A DNA stretch of 64,000 nt from Aquimarina rhabdastrellae (GTDB taxonomy: Bacteria > Bacteroidota > Bacteroidia > Flavobacteriales > Flavobacteriaceae): assembly GCA_947387485.1 (NCBI GenBank), contig CANDNT010000008.1:121236-185235 (forward strand), written 5' to 3'. The position numbers and the translations under genes were made by a program. Of this stretch, positions 43,975 through 55,500 are shown one piece after another. Within the stretch, counting starts at the first letter, position 1, and each line of letters opens with the position of its first letter. Under the pieces are notes generated by a model. That model worked only from the letters and a program-made list of their open reading frames with translations, searched no databases and was not told where the DNA came from.

Positions 43975-46900
43975 ATGGTTAAACACACAATCGCTTTTAT
44001 TCTATTATTACTTTATTCTTATAAATCTTATGCTCAAGGAGAAGCCAATAATTGGTATTTTGGAGATCATGCTGGAATTGCTTTTAATGGTAATAGTTTT
44101 TCTACTACTTTACCTAATAGTCAATTATATTCTCTTGAAGGATCTTCATCTATATCTGATAGTGATGGTAACTTACTCTTTTATTCCAATGGTGAAGTTG
44201 CTTGGAATCAAAATCACCAAGTAATGCAAAATGGAAATAACTTAAACGGACAATCTTTTACGACACAATCTGCTCTTATAGTTCCTTATCCAGAAAATGA
44301 AAATTTGTATTATTTATTTACTATTAGTTCTAGATTTCTCAATGCTCCCTTAAGTTATAACCTTATAGATATGAGATTAGATAATGGTTTAGGAGGAATT
44401 ACCTCTACAAAAAATAGACTACTTGATTCTTTTCCTTCAGAAAAAATCGCTGCTATTCAACATGCCAATGGTAGGGACATCTGGATTATTACTCATGAGA
44501 GAGGATCTAATCGATATCGAAGCTATTTGATTACTCCTAGTGGATTAAATACTTCTCCTATATTTTCTAATGTAGGAAGTTTTTTCTCTGGAGTAGGAAC
44601 TACTGATAGCATGGGATATATGAAAGCCTCTCCTAATGGAGAGAAAATAGCCGTTGCTTTATCTGATAAAGTAGAACTTTTGGATTTTGATAATGAAACC
44701 GGAATATTAAGTTCTCCTATAGAAATCTCTAATATAGATAACAATTCGATAGCTTATGGTATCGCTTTTTCTAGTAATTCTAATTATCTATATGCAACAG
44801 AAATCAATAGTACAGTTGGTACTTCTGTACTATATCAATTTGATATTAGTTCTAATAATGAATTAGTCATTATTAATTCTAGATCAGAAATAGATGCTTC
44901 TTCTTGTGCTACTCTTGTTAAAGCAGCATTACAATTAGCTCCTGATAGAAATATCTATGTTGCACAATCATTAAGAAGTCGAAATAGTCATGATCAATTA
45001 GGTGTTATAGAAAACTCCAATACTACAACTCCTAGTTATAATTGTAATGTAATTTCTTTTGCCACTGGTGGTTCTATAGAAGGGCTGCCTAATTTTTATT
45101 CCGATTTTTTTAGAGATACGTTTACTGTTGAAGGTTTTTGTTCTGACCATCCTACAAATTTCACGTTACTACCTGCTGGTCCTGTAGATTCTATAGTATG
45201 GGATTTTGCTGATGGTTCTACTTCTACCGAAGAAAATCCCATGCATACTTTTTCAAATGCAGGTACCTATCCTGTACAGATCACTATTACAGCTGGAAGT
45301 GCTATAGTTGAGCATACTATGGATGTTACTATTCATCAATCGCCATCTAATAATATCGCTACAGACTTTGTTATTCCCGAAATCCCTTTTGATGGCATTA
45401 CCAACTTTGACCTTTCGTTAAAGAACACTGAAATATTAGGAAATCAATCTAATACTCTTTTTGATATTAGTTATCATTTAACCCAAAATGATGCTGAAAA
45501 TAATATCAATCCTATATCTTCTCCTTATACTAATATTTCTAATCCTCAAACTATCTATAGTCGTATTCATAATAATTTAGTACCTCTATGCTATGATGTA
45601 AAAAGTTTTCAACTCGAAGTTGTTGAAGGTTCTAGAATAGGTGTGATTTCAGATTTTATTCAATGTAGTTCAAACAGTAATGGTTTAGATGTTTTTGATT
45701 TAAGAACAAAAGATATAGAAGCACTGAATGGACATAATTCTGCCGATCATCTAGTTACTTATTATGCTACCCATAATGATGCTATTAATGGCACTAATCC
45801 TCTTTCTTCTCCTTTTACAAATACTTCTAATCCGCAAACTATTTATACAAGATTAGAAATGATTGGTACACCCACTGTTTTTGATACTACTAGTTTTGAT
45901 TTGATTACGTTCTTATCTCCTACTATTACCACACCTATTGATATTATAGTTTGTGATGACAATACCAATGATGGGATAGAATCTTTTGATTTTACAACTG
46001 CTATCAGAACTATTTTAAATGGACAAGATCCTAATGTTTTTTCGGTTTCGCTCTTTGCTTCGCAAAATGATTTAGATAACAATACTAACCCTTTACCTAC
46101 TATTTATCAAAATACACAACCGCAACAACAAATATTTGCTAAAATTGAGAATACCTCCAATCCTAATTGTACAGCACAAACTTCTTTTATGATTGGCGTT
46201 AGTTATTCTCCTTTTTCTGTACATCCTCAAAATGTTATTGTTTGCAAAAATCCAGTGGTTAACAACACGGTAACTGTTGATCTTTCTGATTATGTTCTTG
46301 AAATTCTAGGTGCTCAAAATCCTGCTGATTTTACTGTCACCTATCACACTAATGAAAATGATGCTCATGCTGATCAAAATCCGCTTCCTGATACTTTTTC
46401 TACAACAAACAACAGGGAACAAATTATTTACCGTATTGAAAACAATTTAAATACTGAATGCTATATCAATGCGACATTAACGCTAATTGTTAATAATAGC
46501 CCAACTATAGGTACTCTTACAGATATTACACTTTGTGATAATAATAATAATAATGATGGTATCATTTCTTTTGATCTATCTTCAAAAAACACTGAAGTAT
46601 TGGCTGGTCGAGATCCTTCTCTTTTTGAAGTTTTATATTATGCAACTCAAAATGATTTAGAAAATAATACTAACTCACTCTCTCTAAACTATCAAAATAC
46701 CCAAGCTCAAGAGCAAATCTTTGTTAGAATACATCCTATTAATGAAATTAATTGCTTTAATCAATCTTCTTTTAATTTAACGGTTTCCCCTACTCCAATA
46801 ATTGCTTCGACTCCTCTAGCATTAGATAATTGTGGAACTGCGGGAATAGCTACTTTTAATTTAACAGAAAATGATGATGACATATTAGGTAATCAGTCAA

Positions 46901-48054
46901 CTACAGACGTAACCATTACCTACCATAATTCTAGTAATGATGCCATGAATAATATCAATGCTATCACTACTTCAGAGAATTATATTAGTCAGCAAGATGG
47001 AGAAGAGATTTTTATTCGTATAGAAAGTAATACTAATACGACATGTTTTACCACAGATAGTTTTATTTTAAATGTATTTGAAGCACCTACAGCAGGAACA
47101 GTAACTGATTTAGAATTATGTGGTACTGGAACAGTTAATTATGACTTAGGATTTAGTCTCTCTGAAATCATAGGAACACAAGATGCTGCTCTATTTGATG
47201 TAAGTTTCTATAATTCACAAGCTGATGCTGATAATAGATCAAATGAATTAGATTTGGATCAAGAAGCATCACAGGCTTCTACTACTATCTTTGCCAGAAT
47301 AGAAAACATTGGAAATTCTTCTTGTTATCAAACTACTTCGTTTAACATCTTAACAAAAACACCTCCAATATTAACCTTAGCAGATACTTTTTTTATTTGT
47401 GCAGGAGAAACACTAACCGTTACAGCCGATAATGGATATGATAGTTACGAATGGTCTACAGGAGAAACCACAGAAAGTATTGACATCACTACTCCTGGAG
47501 AATTTAGTATTACTGTAACCGAAATGCATAACACTATATCCTGTGCTACCACTAAAACTTTTGTTGTTCAACATTCGACAACTCCACAAATTATAGACAT
47601 AATTACAACTGACTTTATGGCCGACTCAAGAAATTCCATTGAAGTTGTTATTCAAGAAGATGAAGCCTACGAATATTCTCTTGACGGAATTACGTTTCAA
47701 GAAAGTAATATTTTTACTAATATTCCTCCTGGGAATTATACTATTTTTGTTAGAAATCAAGGGCAATGTCTCACTTTGTCTCAAGAAATTTCTATTTCAG
47801 GATATTCTTCATTTTTTACGCCTAACGGAGATGGGTTTAACGAATATTGGCAAATTCTTAATTCAAATAATGATTCTGAAAATACCGTATATATCTTTGA
47901 TCGTTATGGAAGATTATTAACTCATTTTACTTCAAAAGATACGGGTTGGGATGGAACCTATAATGGTAGACAAATGCCTGCCACAGATTATTGGTTTAAA
48001 ATGAAACATAAGAATGGAAAAACTGCAACAGGTCATTTTTCGCTAAAGCGATAA
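43975..48054 (+). CDS. Giant T9SS type B surface protein, paralogue 1
   Basis: The 1,359-residue protein has a signal peptide (to about residue 20) and the mature start QGEANNWYFGDHAGI. A propeller-like domain (about 21-385) carries SPNGEKIA/LLDFDNETG-type blades. A PKD domain (about 392-450, VWDFADGSTSTEENPMHTF) follows, then seven repeats of about 95 residues, an Ig-like domain (YEWSTGETTESIDI), a short YSLDG domain and a T9SS type B sorting domain starting FFTPNGDGFNEYW and ending KR. It is probably exported to the cell surface for adhesion or gliding. It is the most diverged of copies 1-4. Confidence 0.85.
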   Translation: MVKHTIAFILLLLYSYKSYAQGEANNWYFGDHAGIAFNGNSFSTTLPNSQLYSLEGSSSISDSDGNLLFYSNGEVAWNQNHQVMQNGNNLNGQSFTTQSALIVPYPENENLYYLFTISSRFLNAPLSYNLIDMRLDNGLGGITSTKNRLLDSFPSEKIAAIQHANGRDIWIITHERGSNRYRSYLITPSGLNTSPIFSNVGSFFSGVGTTDSMGYMKASPNGEKIAVALSDKVELLDFDNETGILSSPIEISNIDNNSIAYGIAFSSNSNYLYATEINSTVGTSVLYQFDISSNNELVIINSRSEIDASSCATLVKAALQLAPDRNIYVAQSLRSRNSHDQLGVIENSNTTTPSYNCNVISFATGGSIEGLPNFYSDFFRDTFTVEGFCSDHPTNFTLLPAGPVDSIVWDFADGSTSTEENPMHTFSNAGTYPVQITITAGSAIVEHTMDVTIHQSPSNNIATDFVIPEIPFDGITNFDLSLKNTEILGNQSNTLFDISYHLTQNDAENNINPISSPYTNISNPQTIYSRIHNNLVPLCYDVKSFQLEVVEGSRIGVISDFIQCSSNSNGLDVFDLRTKDIEALNGHNSADHLVTYYATHNDAINGTNPLSSPFTNTSNPQTIYTRLEMIGTPTVFDTTSFDLITFLSPTITTPIDIIVCDDNTNDGIESFDFTTAIRTILNGQDPNVFSVSLFASQNDLDNNTNPLPTIYQNTQPQQQIFAKIENTSNPNCTAQTSFMIGVSYSPFSVHPQNVIVCKNPVVNNTVTVDLSDYVLEILGAQNPADFTVTYHTNENDAHADQNPLPDTFSTTNNREQIIYRIENNLNTECYINATLTLIVNNSPTIGTLTDITLCDNNNNNDGIISFDLSSKNTEVLAGRDPSLFEVLYYATQNDLENNTNSLSLNYQNTQAQEQIFVRIHPINEINCFNQSSFNLTVSPTPIIASTPLALDNCGTAGIATFNLTENDDDILGNQSTTDVTITYHNSSNDAMNNINAITTSENYISQQDGEEIFIRIESNTNTTCFTTDSFILNVFEAPTAGTVTDLELCGTGTVNYDLGFSLSEIIGTQDAALFDVSFYNSQADADNRSNELDLDQEASQASTTIFARIENIGNSSCYQTTSFNILTKTPPILTLADTFFICAGETLTVTADNGYDSYEWSTGETTESIDITTPGEFSITVTEMHNTISCATTKTFVVQHSTTPQIIDIITTDFMADSRNSIEVVIQEDEAYEYSLDGITFQESNIFTNIPPGNYTIFVRNQGQCLTLSQEISISGYSSFFTPNGDGFNEYWQILNSNNDSENTVYIFDRYGRLLTHFTSKDTGWDGTYNGRQMPATDYWFKMKHKNGKTATGHFSLKR

Positions 48055-48169
48055 AAAATAATATCATTTAAACACACTCATAACACACTGAACATATCCC
48101 CATAAAAACCAACCACTTAAACATTAACTCAATAATTAAAAAAGATTAATTCTTTATTATAATAGCCAT

Positions 48170-48209
48170 AATAAAGCAGATTACATCCTCAAGTGTGATC
48201 TGCTTTATT
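48170..48209 (+). terminator. Terminator-like hairpin after paralogue 1
   Basis: A perfect 12-bp stem AATAAAGCAGAT / ATCTGCTTTATT with a 16-nt loop. It ends exactly at the -33 TTG (48208-48210) of the next promoter. A related hairpin lies at 56744-56779 after paralogue 3. Confidence 0.6.
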
Positions 48210-48340
48210 GCTTTAAAGAAAAACGCATCATATTTTGTCGGCTTGACCAATAATAAAATTAAACTTATAATGCTTAAACGCACACTAATTTTTCTCTTAC
48301 TACTATCACACTACTTTAGCTTTGGACAGGGCGAAGCCAA
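48193..48340 (+). repeat. Type B upstream repeat, copy 1
   Basis: The segment from the hairpin arm through the promoter (TTG-N19-ATATTTTG, 48208-48237) and leader into the signal peptide is nearly the same as 56765-56920. The shared leader core includes GCATCATATTTTGTCGGCTT. Paralogues 1, 3 and 5 lack it. Confidence 0.8.
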
Positions 48341-51300
48341 TATTTGGTATTTTGGAAGTAATGCAGGGCTTAATTTCAATGGAGGAACTGTACAAGTTCT
48401 TACAGATGGGGAAGTTGATACTTTAGAAGGAGTTTGTACTATTTCTGACAAAGATGGAAACTTACATTTATATTCTGATGGATCTACTGTATGGGATCGT
48501 AATCATAATATAATGTCTAATGGAACAGGTTTATTTGGAGATTCTTCTAGTACACAATCAAGTATCGTAATCCCTCATCCAAGGTTTAATGAACATATTC
48601 GTTATGAAATCTATTACCTTTTTACAGTAGATGCTTGGAGTGGAACTAATGGATTAAGATATAGTACTATAGACATGACTGCTAATGGAGGTTTAGGTAA
48701 TGTTGCTATAAAAAACACCTTATTACATCAACAATCAACAGAAAAAGTCACAGCAGTACAACATACTAACACTAAAGATTTCTGGGTGTTAGCTCACGAA
48801 AGAGGAAATAATAATTTTACAGCATATTTGGTAAACGATAGTGGAGTTGACACAACACCTGTTATTTCTTCAATAGGAAGTACAACAGGTATAGGAACTA
48901 ATAATAGTGCCGGAAGTACAGATAACAATAATGCTGTAGGTTATTTAAAAGTATCTCCAAATGGTACTAAAATTGGAAATACTATAGATGATGCTGTAGA
49001 AATTTATGATTTTAATGCTACTACAGGAGAACTAAGTAACTTAATTACTATACCTGAAGTTAATGGAAGTGGATATTATCCATACGGAATTGAATTCTCT
49101 CCTAATTCAAGATATCTATATATCTCAGAAATAAGGTCCGGAGGTAGCGGTTACCTATATAGGTATGATATTTCTTCAGGAAATGCGACTACAATAGAAG
49201 CATCAAGAATTGAATTAACTAGTATATCTTCTTGTGAAGATGATTTAAGTTTTGCAGCATTACAATTAGCACCTGATGGTAATATTTATGTAGCTCAAGG
49301 GCTAGAAAATTTATTTATGTATGAATACTTAGGAATAATTACAAACCCTAACACTTCAACACCAACATTTGATTGCCAAGGAGTTTTTTTAAATGGTGGA
49401 ATCTCTCGTGCAGGACTACCCACTTTTGTACAATCTTTTTTTAGTAGTGCTTTAGAAGCTGAAGGTTTTTGTTCTGGAGAACCAACACAATTTACTATAA
49501 ATCCTACAGGAACGATAGATAGTATATTATGGGATTTTGGAGATGGAAATACGTCCACAGAAATGAATCCATCTCATACGTATACTAATCCAGGCACCTA
49601 TAATGTGATAGCAACAGTAACATTAGGAGGATCACCTATAGACGAAGAAATTGAGGTTACCATTAATCAAACTCCTATCCATAATACTGTAGCTACTTAT
49701 GAAATCGAAGAGATTCCTTTTGATGGTATTGCTGATTTTGATTTAACTTCTAGAGATACTGAAATCCTAAACGGACAAGCTTCATCTGATTTTGAGGTAT
49801 TCTATTTTTTAACTCAAGATGATGCTGATAATAATACCAATCCTATCTCATCTCCTTTTACTAATACGTCTAATCCTCAAACTATTTTTAGTCGTATTCA
49901 TAATCTTAACGATACTACCTGTTTTCAAACTGGTTCTTTTCAAATAGAAGTAATAAGTAGCTCTTCTATAGGAACTGTTTCTGATTTTTCCATCTGTAAC
50001 TTAACTCCTAATACTGCTACTTTTGATCTGGATTCTAAGAATGATGAAGCTCTTGATGGACAAAATCCTGCCGATTTTAATATCTCTTATCATTTATCTC
50101 AGGATGATGCTGATACTAATGTTAATCCTTTAACATCTCCTTATCCATATACTGATACTTCTATGCCGCTTCCTATCTTTGCACGATTAGAAGCTGTTAG
50201 TGATCCTACTCAGTTTGACACCACTAGCTTTAATCTTATTGTTTCTCAAGCGCCTACAGTTACCACACCTAACGATATTATAGTTTGTGATGACAATACC
50301 AATGATGGAGTGGAATCTTTCGATTTTACAACTACCATTAGTGATATTTTGAATGGACAAGATCCTAATGTTTTTTCTGTGACGCTCTTTGCTTCGCAAA
50401 ATGACCTAGATAACAACGCTACCCCACTACCTACTGTATATCAAAATACGCAACCACAACAACAAATATTTGCTAAAATTGAGAATACTTCTAATCCTAA
50501 CTGCGTTGAACAAACTTCGTTCATGATTGGTGTTAGTTACTCTCCTTTCTCGGTAAATCCTCAAGATGTTATTGTCTGTAAAGATCCAACTGTTAATAAT
50601 ACTGTAACTATCGATCTTTCTGATTATGTTCTTGAAATTCTAGGTGCTCAAAACCCTGCTGATTTCACTGTCACTTATCACGCTAATGAAAATGATGCTG
50701 ATGCCGATCAAAATCCACTTCCGGATGCTTTTTCCACCACAAACACCAGAGAACAAATTGTTTACCGTATTGAAAATAATTTAAATACAGATTGCTATAT
50801 CAATGCTACATTAACGCTAATTGTTAACAATAGTCCATCTATAGGTACTTTGACTGATGTTACTGTTTGTGATGATAATAATGATGGTACTGTTACTTTT
50901 GATCTATCTTCTAAAGATAGTGAAGCATTAGGTGGTCAAGATCCTACAGTTTATCAAGTTTTATATTTTGCTTCTCAAACCGATTTAGATAATAATGCTA
51001 ACGCACTACCTTCTGATTACCAAAACACACAAGCTCAAGAGCAAATATTTGTAAGAATACACCCTATCAATGATGTTAATTGTTTTAATCAATCTTCTTT
51101 TAATTTAACAGTTTCTCCTACTCCAATAATAGCTTCGACTTCTTTGGCATTGGATAACTGTGGGACAATGGGAGTAGCTACTTTTAATTTAACTGAAAAT
51201 GATGATGACATATTAGGTAATCAATCAACTATAGCAGTAACTATAACCTATCATACTTCAAGTGATGATGCTATTAATGATGCCAATGCTATCACTACGC

Positions 51301-52388
51301 CAGAAAACTATACGAGTCAACAAGACGGAGAAGAAATTTTTATTCGTATAGAAAGTAATACTAATACCGCATGTTTTGCTACTGATAGTTTTGTTTTAAA
51401 TGTGTTTGAAATTCCCACAGCAGGAACAGTAACAGATTTAGAATTATGCGATACTAATGCAGATGTGATTAACTATGATTTAAGTTTTAGTTTTCCTGAA
51501 ATTTTAGAAACACAAGATGCTGCTCTATTTGATATTAGTTTCTACAACTCACAAACAGATGCAGATGCAAGAACAAATGAATTAGATTTAAATCAAGAAA
51601 CATCACAGACTTCTACTACTATCTTTGCCAGAATAGAAAACATTGGAAATTCTTCTTGTTATCAAACCACCTCGTTTAACATCTTAAAAAGAGCATCTCC
51701 AGTACTAACTATCGCAGATGAGGTGTTTATTTGCCCTGGAGAAACCTTAACCGTTACTGCCGATGCTGGATATGATAACTATGAATGGTCTACTGGCGAA
51801 ACTACAGAAAGTATCGATATAACTACTCCAGGAGAGTACAGTGTAACAGTAACCTCGAATTACAATACGATGAATTGTACAACGACAAAAACTTTTATGG
51901 TAACAGCATCTGTTGTACCACAATCTATAGATGTAATTGTAGTTGACTTTAAACCTGCATCACAAAACACTATCAAAATTATAGCAGAAGGTAGTGGAGA
52001 TTTTGAGTATTCTATAGATGGTTTTTCTTTTCAAGAAAGTAATGTATTTACCAATGTAAAACCCGGAGATTATACTGCTTTTGTTAGAGACAAAGGACAA
52101 TGTATAATATTATCAAAAGAATTCTATGTCTTGGGTTATCCGCTATTCTTTACCCCTAACGGAGATGGATTTAATGAAGTGTGGCAAATCCTTAACCCAG
52201 ATAGGGAGCCAGAAAATAAAATCTATATCTTTGATCGTTACGGAAAATTACTGACTAATTTCACGCAAGCTGATATTGGTTGGAATGGAACTTATAATGG
52301 AAAACAAATGCCTTCGACAGATTATTGGTTTAAAGTAGAACGTATCAACGGACAAACTATTAAAGGACATTTTACACTAAAACGATAA
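48270..52388 (+). CDS. Giant T9SS type B surface protein, paralogue 2
   Basis: The 1,372-residue protein starts at ATG 48270 (MLKRTLIFLLLLSHYFSFGQ signal peptide). The open frame reaches back to a GTG at 48195, but that lies inside the hairpin and promoter. Its architecture equals paralogue 1: propeller-like domain with SPNGTKIGN and SPNSRYLYI blades, PKD (LWDFGDGNTSTEMNPSH), seven repeats, Ig-like domain and type B sorting domain. Repeats 2-4 contain a 504-bp stretch identical to paralogue 4. Confidence 0.85.
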   Translation: MLKRTLIFLLLLSHYFSFGQGEANIWYFGSNAGLNFNGGTVQVLTDGEVDTLEGVCTISDKDGNLHLYSDGSTVWDRNHNIMSNGTGLFGDSSSTQSSIVIPHPRFNEHIRYEIYYLFTVDAWSGTNGLRYSTIDMTANGGLGNVAIKNTLLHQQSTEKVTAVQHTNTKDFWVLAHERGNNNFTAYLVNDSGVDTTPVISSIGSTTGIGTNNSAGSTDNNNAVGYLKVSPNGTKIGNTIDDAVEIYDFNATTGELSNLITIPEVNGSGYYPYGIEFSPNSRYLYISEIRSGGSGYLYRYDISSGNATTIEASRIELTSISSCEDDLSFAALQLAPDGNIYVAQGLENLFMYEYLGIITNPNTSTPTFDCQGVFLNGGISRAGLPTFVQSFFSSALEAEGFCSGEPTQFTINPTGTIDSILWDFGDGNTSTEMNPSHTYTNPGTYNVIATVTLGGSPIDEEIEVTINQTPIHNTVATYEIEEIPFDGIADFDLTSRDTEILNGQASSDFEVFYFLTQDDADNNTNPISSPFTNTSNPQTIFSRIHNLNDTTCFQTGSFQIEVISSSSIGTVSDFSICNLTPNTATFDLDSKNDEALDGQNPADFNISYHLSQDDADTNVNPLTSPYPYTDTSMPLPIFARLEAVSDPTQFDTTSFNLIVSQAPTVTTPNDIIVCDDNTNDGVESFDFTTTISDILNGQDPNVFSVTLFASQNDLDNNATPLPTVYQNTQPQQQIFAKIENTSNPNCVEQTSFMIGVSYSPFSVNPQDVIVCKDPTVNNTVTIDLSDYVLEILGAQNPADFTVTYHANENDADADQNPLPDAFSTTNTREQIVYRIENNLNTDCYINATLTLIVNNSPSIGTLTDVTVCDDNNDGTVTFDLSSKDSEALGGQDPTVYQVLYFASQTDLDNNANALPSDYQNTQAQEQIFVRIHPINDVNCFNQSSFNLTVSPTPIIASTSLALDNCGTMGVATFNLTENDDDILGNQSTIAVTITYHTSSDDAINDANAITTPENYTSQQDGEEIFIRIESNTNTACFATDSFVLNVFEIPTAGTVTDLELCDTNADVINYDLSFSFPEILETQDAALFDISFYNSQTDADARTNELDLNQETSQTSTTIFARIENIGNSSCYQTTSFNILKRASPVLTIADEVFICPGETLTVTADAGYDNYEWSTGETTESIDITTPGEYSVTVTSNYNTMNCTTTKTFMVTASVVPQSIDVIVVDFKPASQNTIKIIAEGSGDFEYSIDGFSFQESNVFTNVKPGDYTAFVRDKGQCIILSKEFYVLGYPLFFTPNGDGFNEVWQILNPDREPENKIYIFDRYGKLLTNFTQADIGWNGTYNGKQMPSTDYWFKVERINGQTIKGHFTLKR
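50001..50504 (+). repeat. 504-bp direct repeat, copy in paralogue 2
   Basis: By reading, identical to 58580-59083 (offset 8,579 bp, in frame) with the first differences just outside (at 49999/50000 and 50505). The matching part of paralogue 3 (about 54250-54760) has many synonymous differences. Confidence 0.85.
51249..51403 (+). repeat. 155-bp block shared with paralogue 3
   Basis: Identical by reading to 55500-55654 (offset 4,251 bp), bounded by synonymous changes at 51248 and 51404. Paralogue 4 differs within it. Confidence 0.8.
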
Positions 52389-52396
52389 AAATAGAT

Positions 52397-52454
52397 ATCC
52401 CAATAAAAACGTCATTATATTTAATTTTGAATATAATGACGTTTTTATTGGGAT
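52397..52454 (+). terminator. Long terminator hairpin after paralogue 2
   Basis: A perfect 25-bp stem (52397-52421 with 52430-52454) with an 8-nt loop, starting 9 bp after the stop codon. The 3' arm contains GTTTTTATT. Confidence 0.75.
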
Positions 52455-52522
52455 AAATCACATACTAAACCTCTCATTTACTCACTACTAATCCTGTTAG
52501 TCTTTTACCAAGGAATTAATAT

Positions 52523-52530
52523 TATATTTG
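52523..52530 (+). promoter_or_regulatory. -7 box of giant paralogue 3 (type A leader)
   Basis: TATATTTG within GAATTAATATTATATTTGCA, which is also present before paralogue 5. The leader ends in CCCCC-ATG as in paralogue 1. Confidence 0.5.
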
Positions 52531-52568
52531 CAATCCCTTAATTTAACACAAGTAAAACACTAACCCCC

Positions 52569-55500
52569 ATGTTTAAACACACACTCTCATTATTATTTTT
52601 GTGCTATTCGTTTTTTGCTTTTTCTCAAGGCGAAGCTAATAACTGGTATTTTGGAGATGGCGCTGCAATTACCTTTAATAATGGTGCTCCTCAAGTTCTT
52701 TCTGGTTCTCAAGTTTCTACAAGAGAAGGAGTCTGTACAATTTCAGATGAAAGCGGTAATTTGCTCTTTTACTCTGATGGAATTACAGTTTGGAATCGTA
52801 ATAATCAAATCATGCAAAATGGTACTGGCTTGTTAGGAGATCCTTCTAGTACTCAATCCGGAATTATTATTCCTTATCCTGAAAATGATAATTTATATTA
52901 TTTAATTACTGTAGATGATTGGTCTGGAAATAATGGAATTCGCTATAATCTTATAGACATGTCCTTAAATGGTGGTTTAGGAGCTGTTACTACTAAAAAT
53001 CAATTATTACAAAGTTCAACTTCAGAGAAAGTCACTGCAGTTAAACATGCTAATGATACTGATATCTGGATTATTGCTCATGAAAAAAGAAATAATAATT
53101 ATACTAGTTATTTAGTGACCAATACTGGAATTAACACTACAGCTATTATTTCTTCTGTAGGACATACATTTGAATCTCAAGGAGGTAGAGATGACTCTGG
53201 TTATTTAAAAGCTTCTCCTAATGGAAAAAAAATAATCTCTTCTTTATTTAGAAGAGCAGAATTATTTGATTTTGATGCTACAACCGGTATATTAAGTAAT
53301 CCCATTAATCTCTCTGGTTTTAACAACTTCTCTCCTTATGGTGCTGAATTTTCTAGCAATTCAAAATATGTTTATCTATCGGTTAGTCAAAGTACCCTTA
53401 CGAAATTTTTCAGATATGATATAAGCTCCAATAATGCTACTACAATTAACAGTTCTAGATTAGAAATTGACTTACCTGCTTCTTGCTCTAATGTTTTTTT
53501 AGGAGGTCTCCAATTAGGCCCTGATGGAAATATTTATGTAGCTCAATTTGACGCTACATCTATAATAGGTTATAATTACTTAGGAATAATTGAAAATCCT
53601 AATGTCAATAATCCTACATATAGGTGTGATGCTATCTTATTAGATCCTGGTTTATCTGAATTGGGATTACCTACCTTTATCCAATCTTTCTTTTTAAATA
53701 CCTTAATTGCTGATGGTTTTTGCTCTGGACAACCTACTCAATTCACTGTAAATCCTACAGGAACGATAGATAGCATATTATGGAATTTTGGAGATGGAAA
53801 TACGTCTACAGAAATGAATCCTGCTCATACGTATACTAACCCAGGTACCTATAATGTAATAGCGACCATAACTACAGGAGGAACTTCTACTAACGAAGAA
53901 ATTGAAGTTATCATCTATCAAACTCCTATCCATTACACTGTAGCTAATTATCAAATCGAAGATGTGCCTTTTGATGGTGTTGCTGATTTTGATTTAACTT
54001 CTAGAGATACTGAAATCCTAAATGGGCAAGCTTCATCTGATTTTGAAGTATTCTATTTTTTAACTCAAGATGATGCTGATAATAATACCAATGCTATCTC
54101 ATCTCCTTTTACCAATACGTCTAATCCTCAAACTATTTTTAGTCGTATTCATAATCGTAACGATACTACCTGTTTTCAAACTGGTTCTTTTCAAGTCGAA
54201 GTAACAAGTAGTTCTTCTATCGGAACTGTTTCTGATTTTTCCATCTGTAGTTTAGCTCCTAATACTGTTACTTTTGATCTAGATTCTAAAAATGATGAAG
54301 TTCTTGATGGACAAAATCCTGCTGATTTTAATATTTCTTATCATTTATCGCAAGATGATGCTGATACTAATGTTAATCCTTTAACATCTCCATATCCATA
54401 TACTGATACTTCTATGCCGCTTCCTGTCTTTGTACGATTAGAAGCTGTTAGTGACCCTACTCAGTTTGATACTACTAGTTTTAATCTTATTGTTTCTCAA
54501 GCGCCTACGATTACCACACCTAATGATATTATAGTTTGTGATGATAATACCAATGATGGGGTGGAATCTTTTGATTTCACAGTGACTATCAGAGATATTT
54601 TGAATGGGCAAGATCCTAATGTTTTTTCTGTAACGCTCTTTGCTTCGCAAAATGATCTAGATAACAACACGAACCCACTACCTACAGTATATCAAAATAC
54701 ACAACTACAACAACAAATATTTGCTAAAATTGAGAATACTTCTAATCCTAACTGCGTTGAACAAACTTCGTTCATAATTGGTGTTAGTTATTCTCCTTTC
54801 TCGGTACATCCTCAAGATGTCATTGTGTGTAAAGATCCTACTGTTAATAATACTGTAACTATCGATCTTTCTGATTATGTTCCTGAAATTCTAGGTTCTC
54901 AAAATCCCGCTGACTTTACTGTCACTTATCACGCTAATGAAAATGATGCTCACACTGATCAAAACCCGCTTCCTGATGCTTTTTCTACTACAAACACCAG
55001 AGAACAAATTGTTTATCGTATTGAAAACAACCTAAACACTGATTGTTATATCAATGCTACATTAACGCTAATTGTTAACAATAGCCCATCTATAGGTTCT
55101 TTGACTGATATTACTATTTGTGATGATAATAATGATGGAACTATTACTTTTGATCTATCATCTAAAGATAGTGAAGCCTTAGATGGTCAAGACCCTACAG
55201 TTTACCAAGTTTTATATTTTGCTTCTCAAACTGATTTAGATAGTAATACTAATTCACTACCTTCTAATTATCAAAATACACAAGCTCAAGAACAAATCTT
55301 TGTAAGAATACACCCTATCAATGATGTTGATTGTTTTAATCAATCTTCTTTTAGTTTAACGGTTTCTCCTACTCCAATAATTGCTTCGACTTCTTTAGCA
55401 TTGGATAATTGTGGAACTATGGGAGTAGCTGCTTTTGATTTAACAGAAAATAATGATGACATATTAGGTAATCAATCAACTACAGCGGTAACTATAACTT

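Noticed and set aside
48195..48269. N-terminal extension of paralogue 2 from GTG 48195
   Set aside because: It runs through a terminator-like hairpin and the promoter shared with paralogue 4; the signal peptide starts at 48270.
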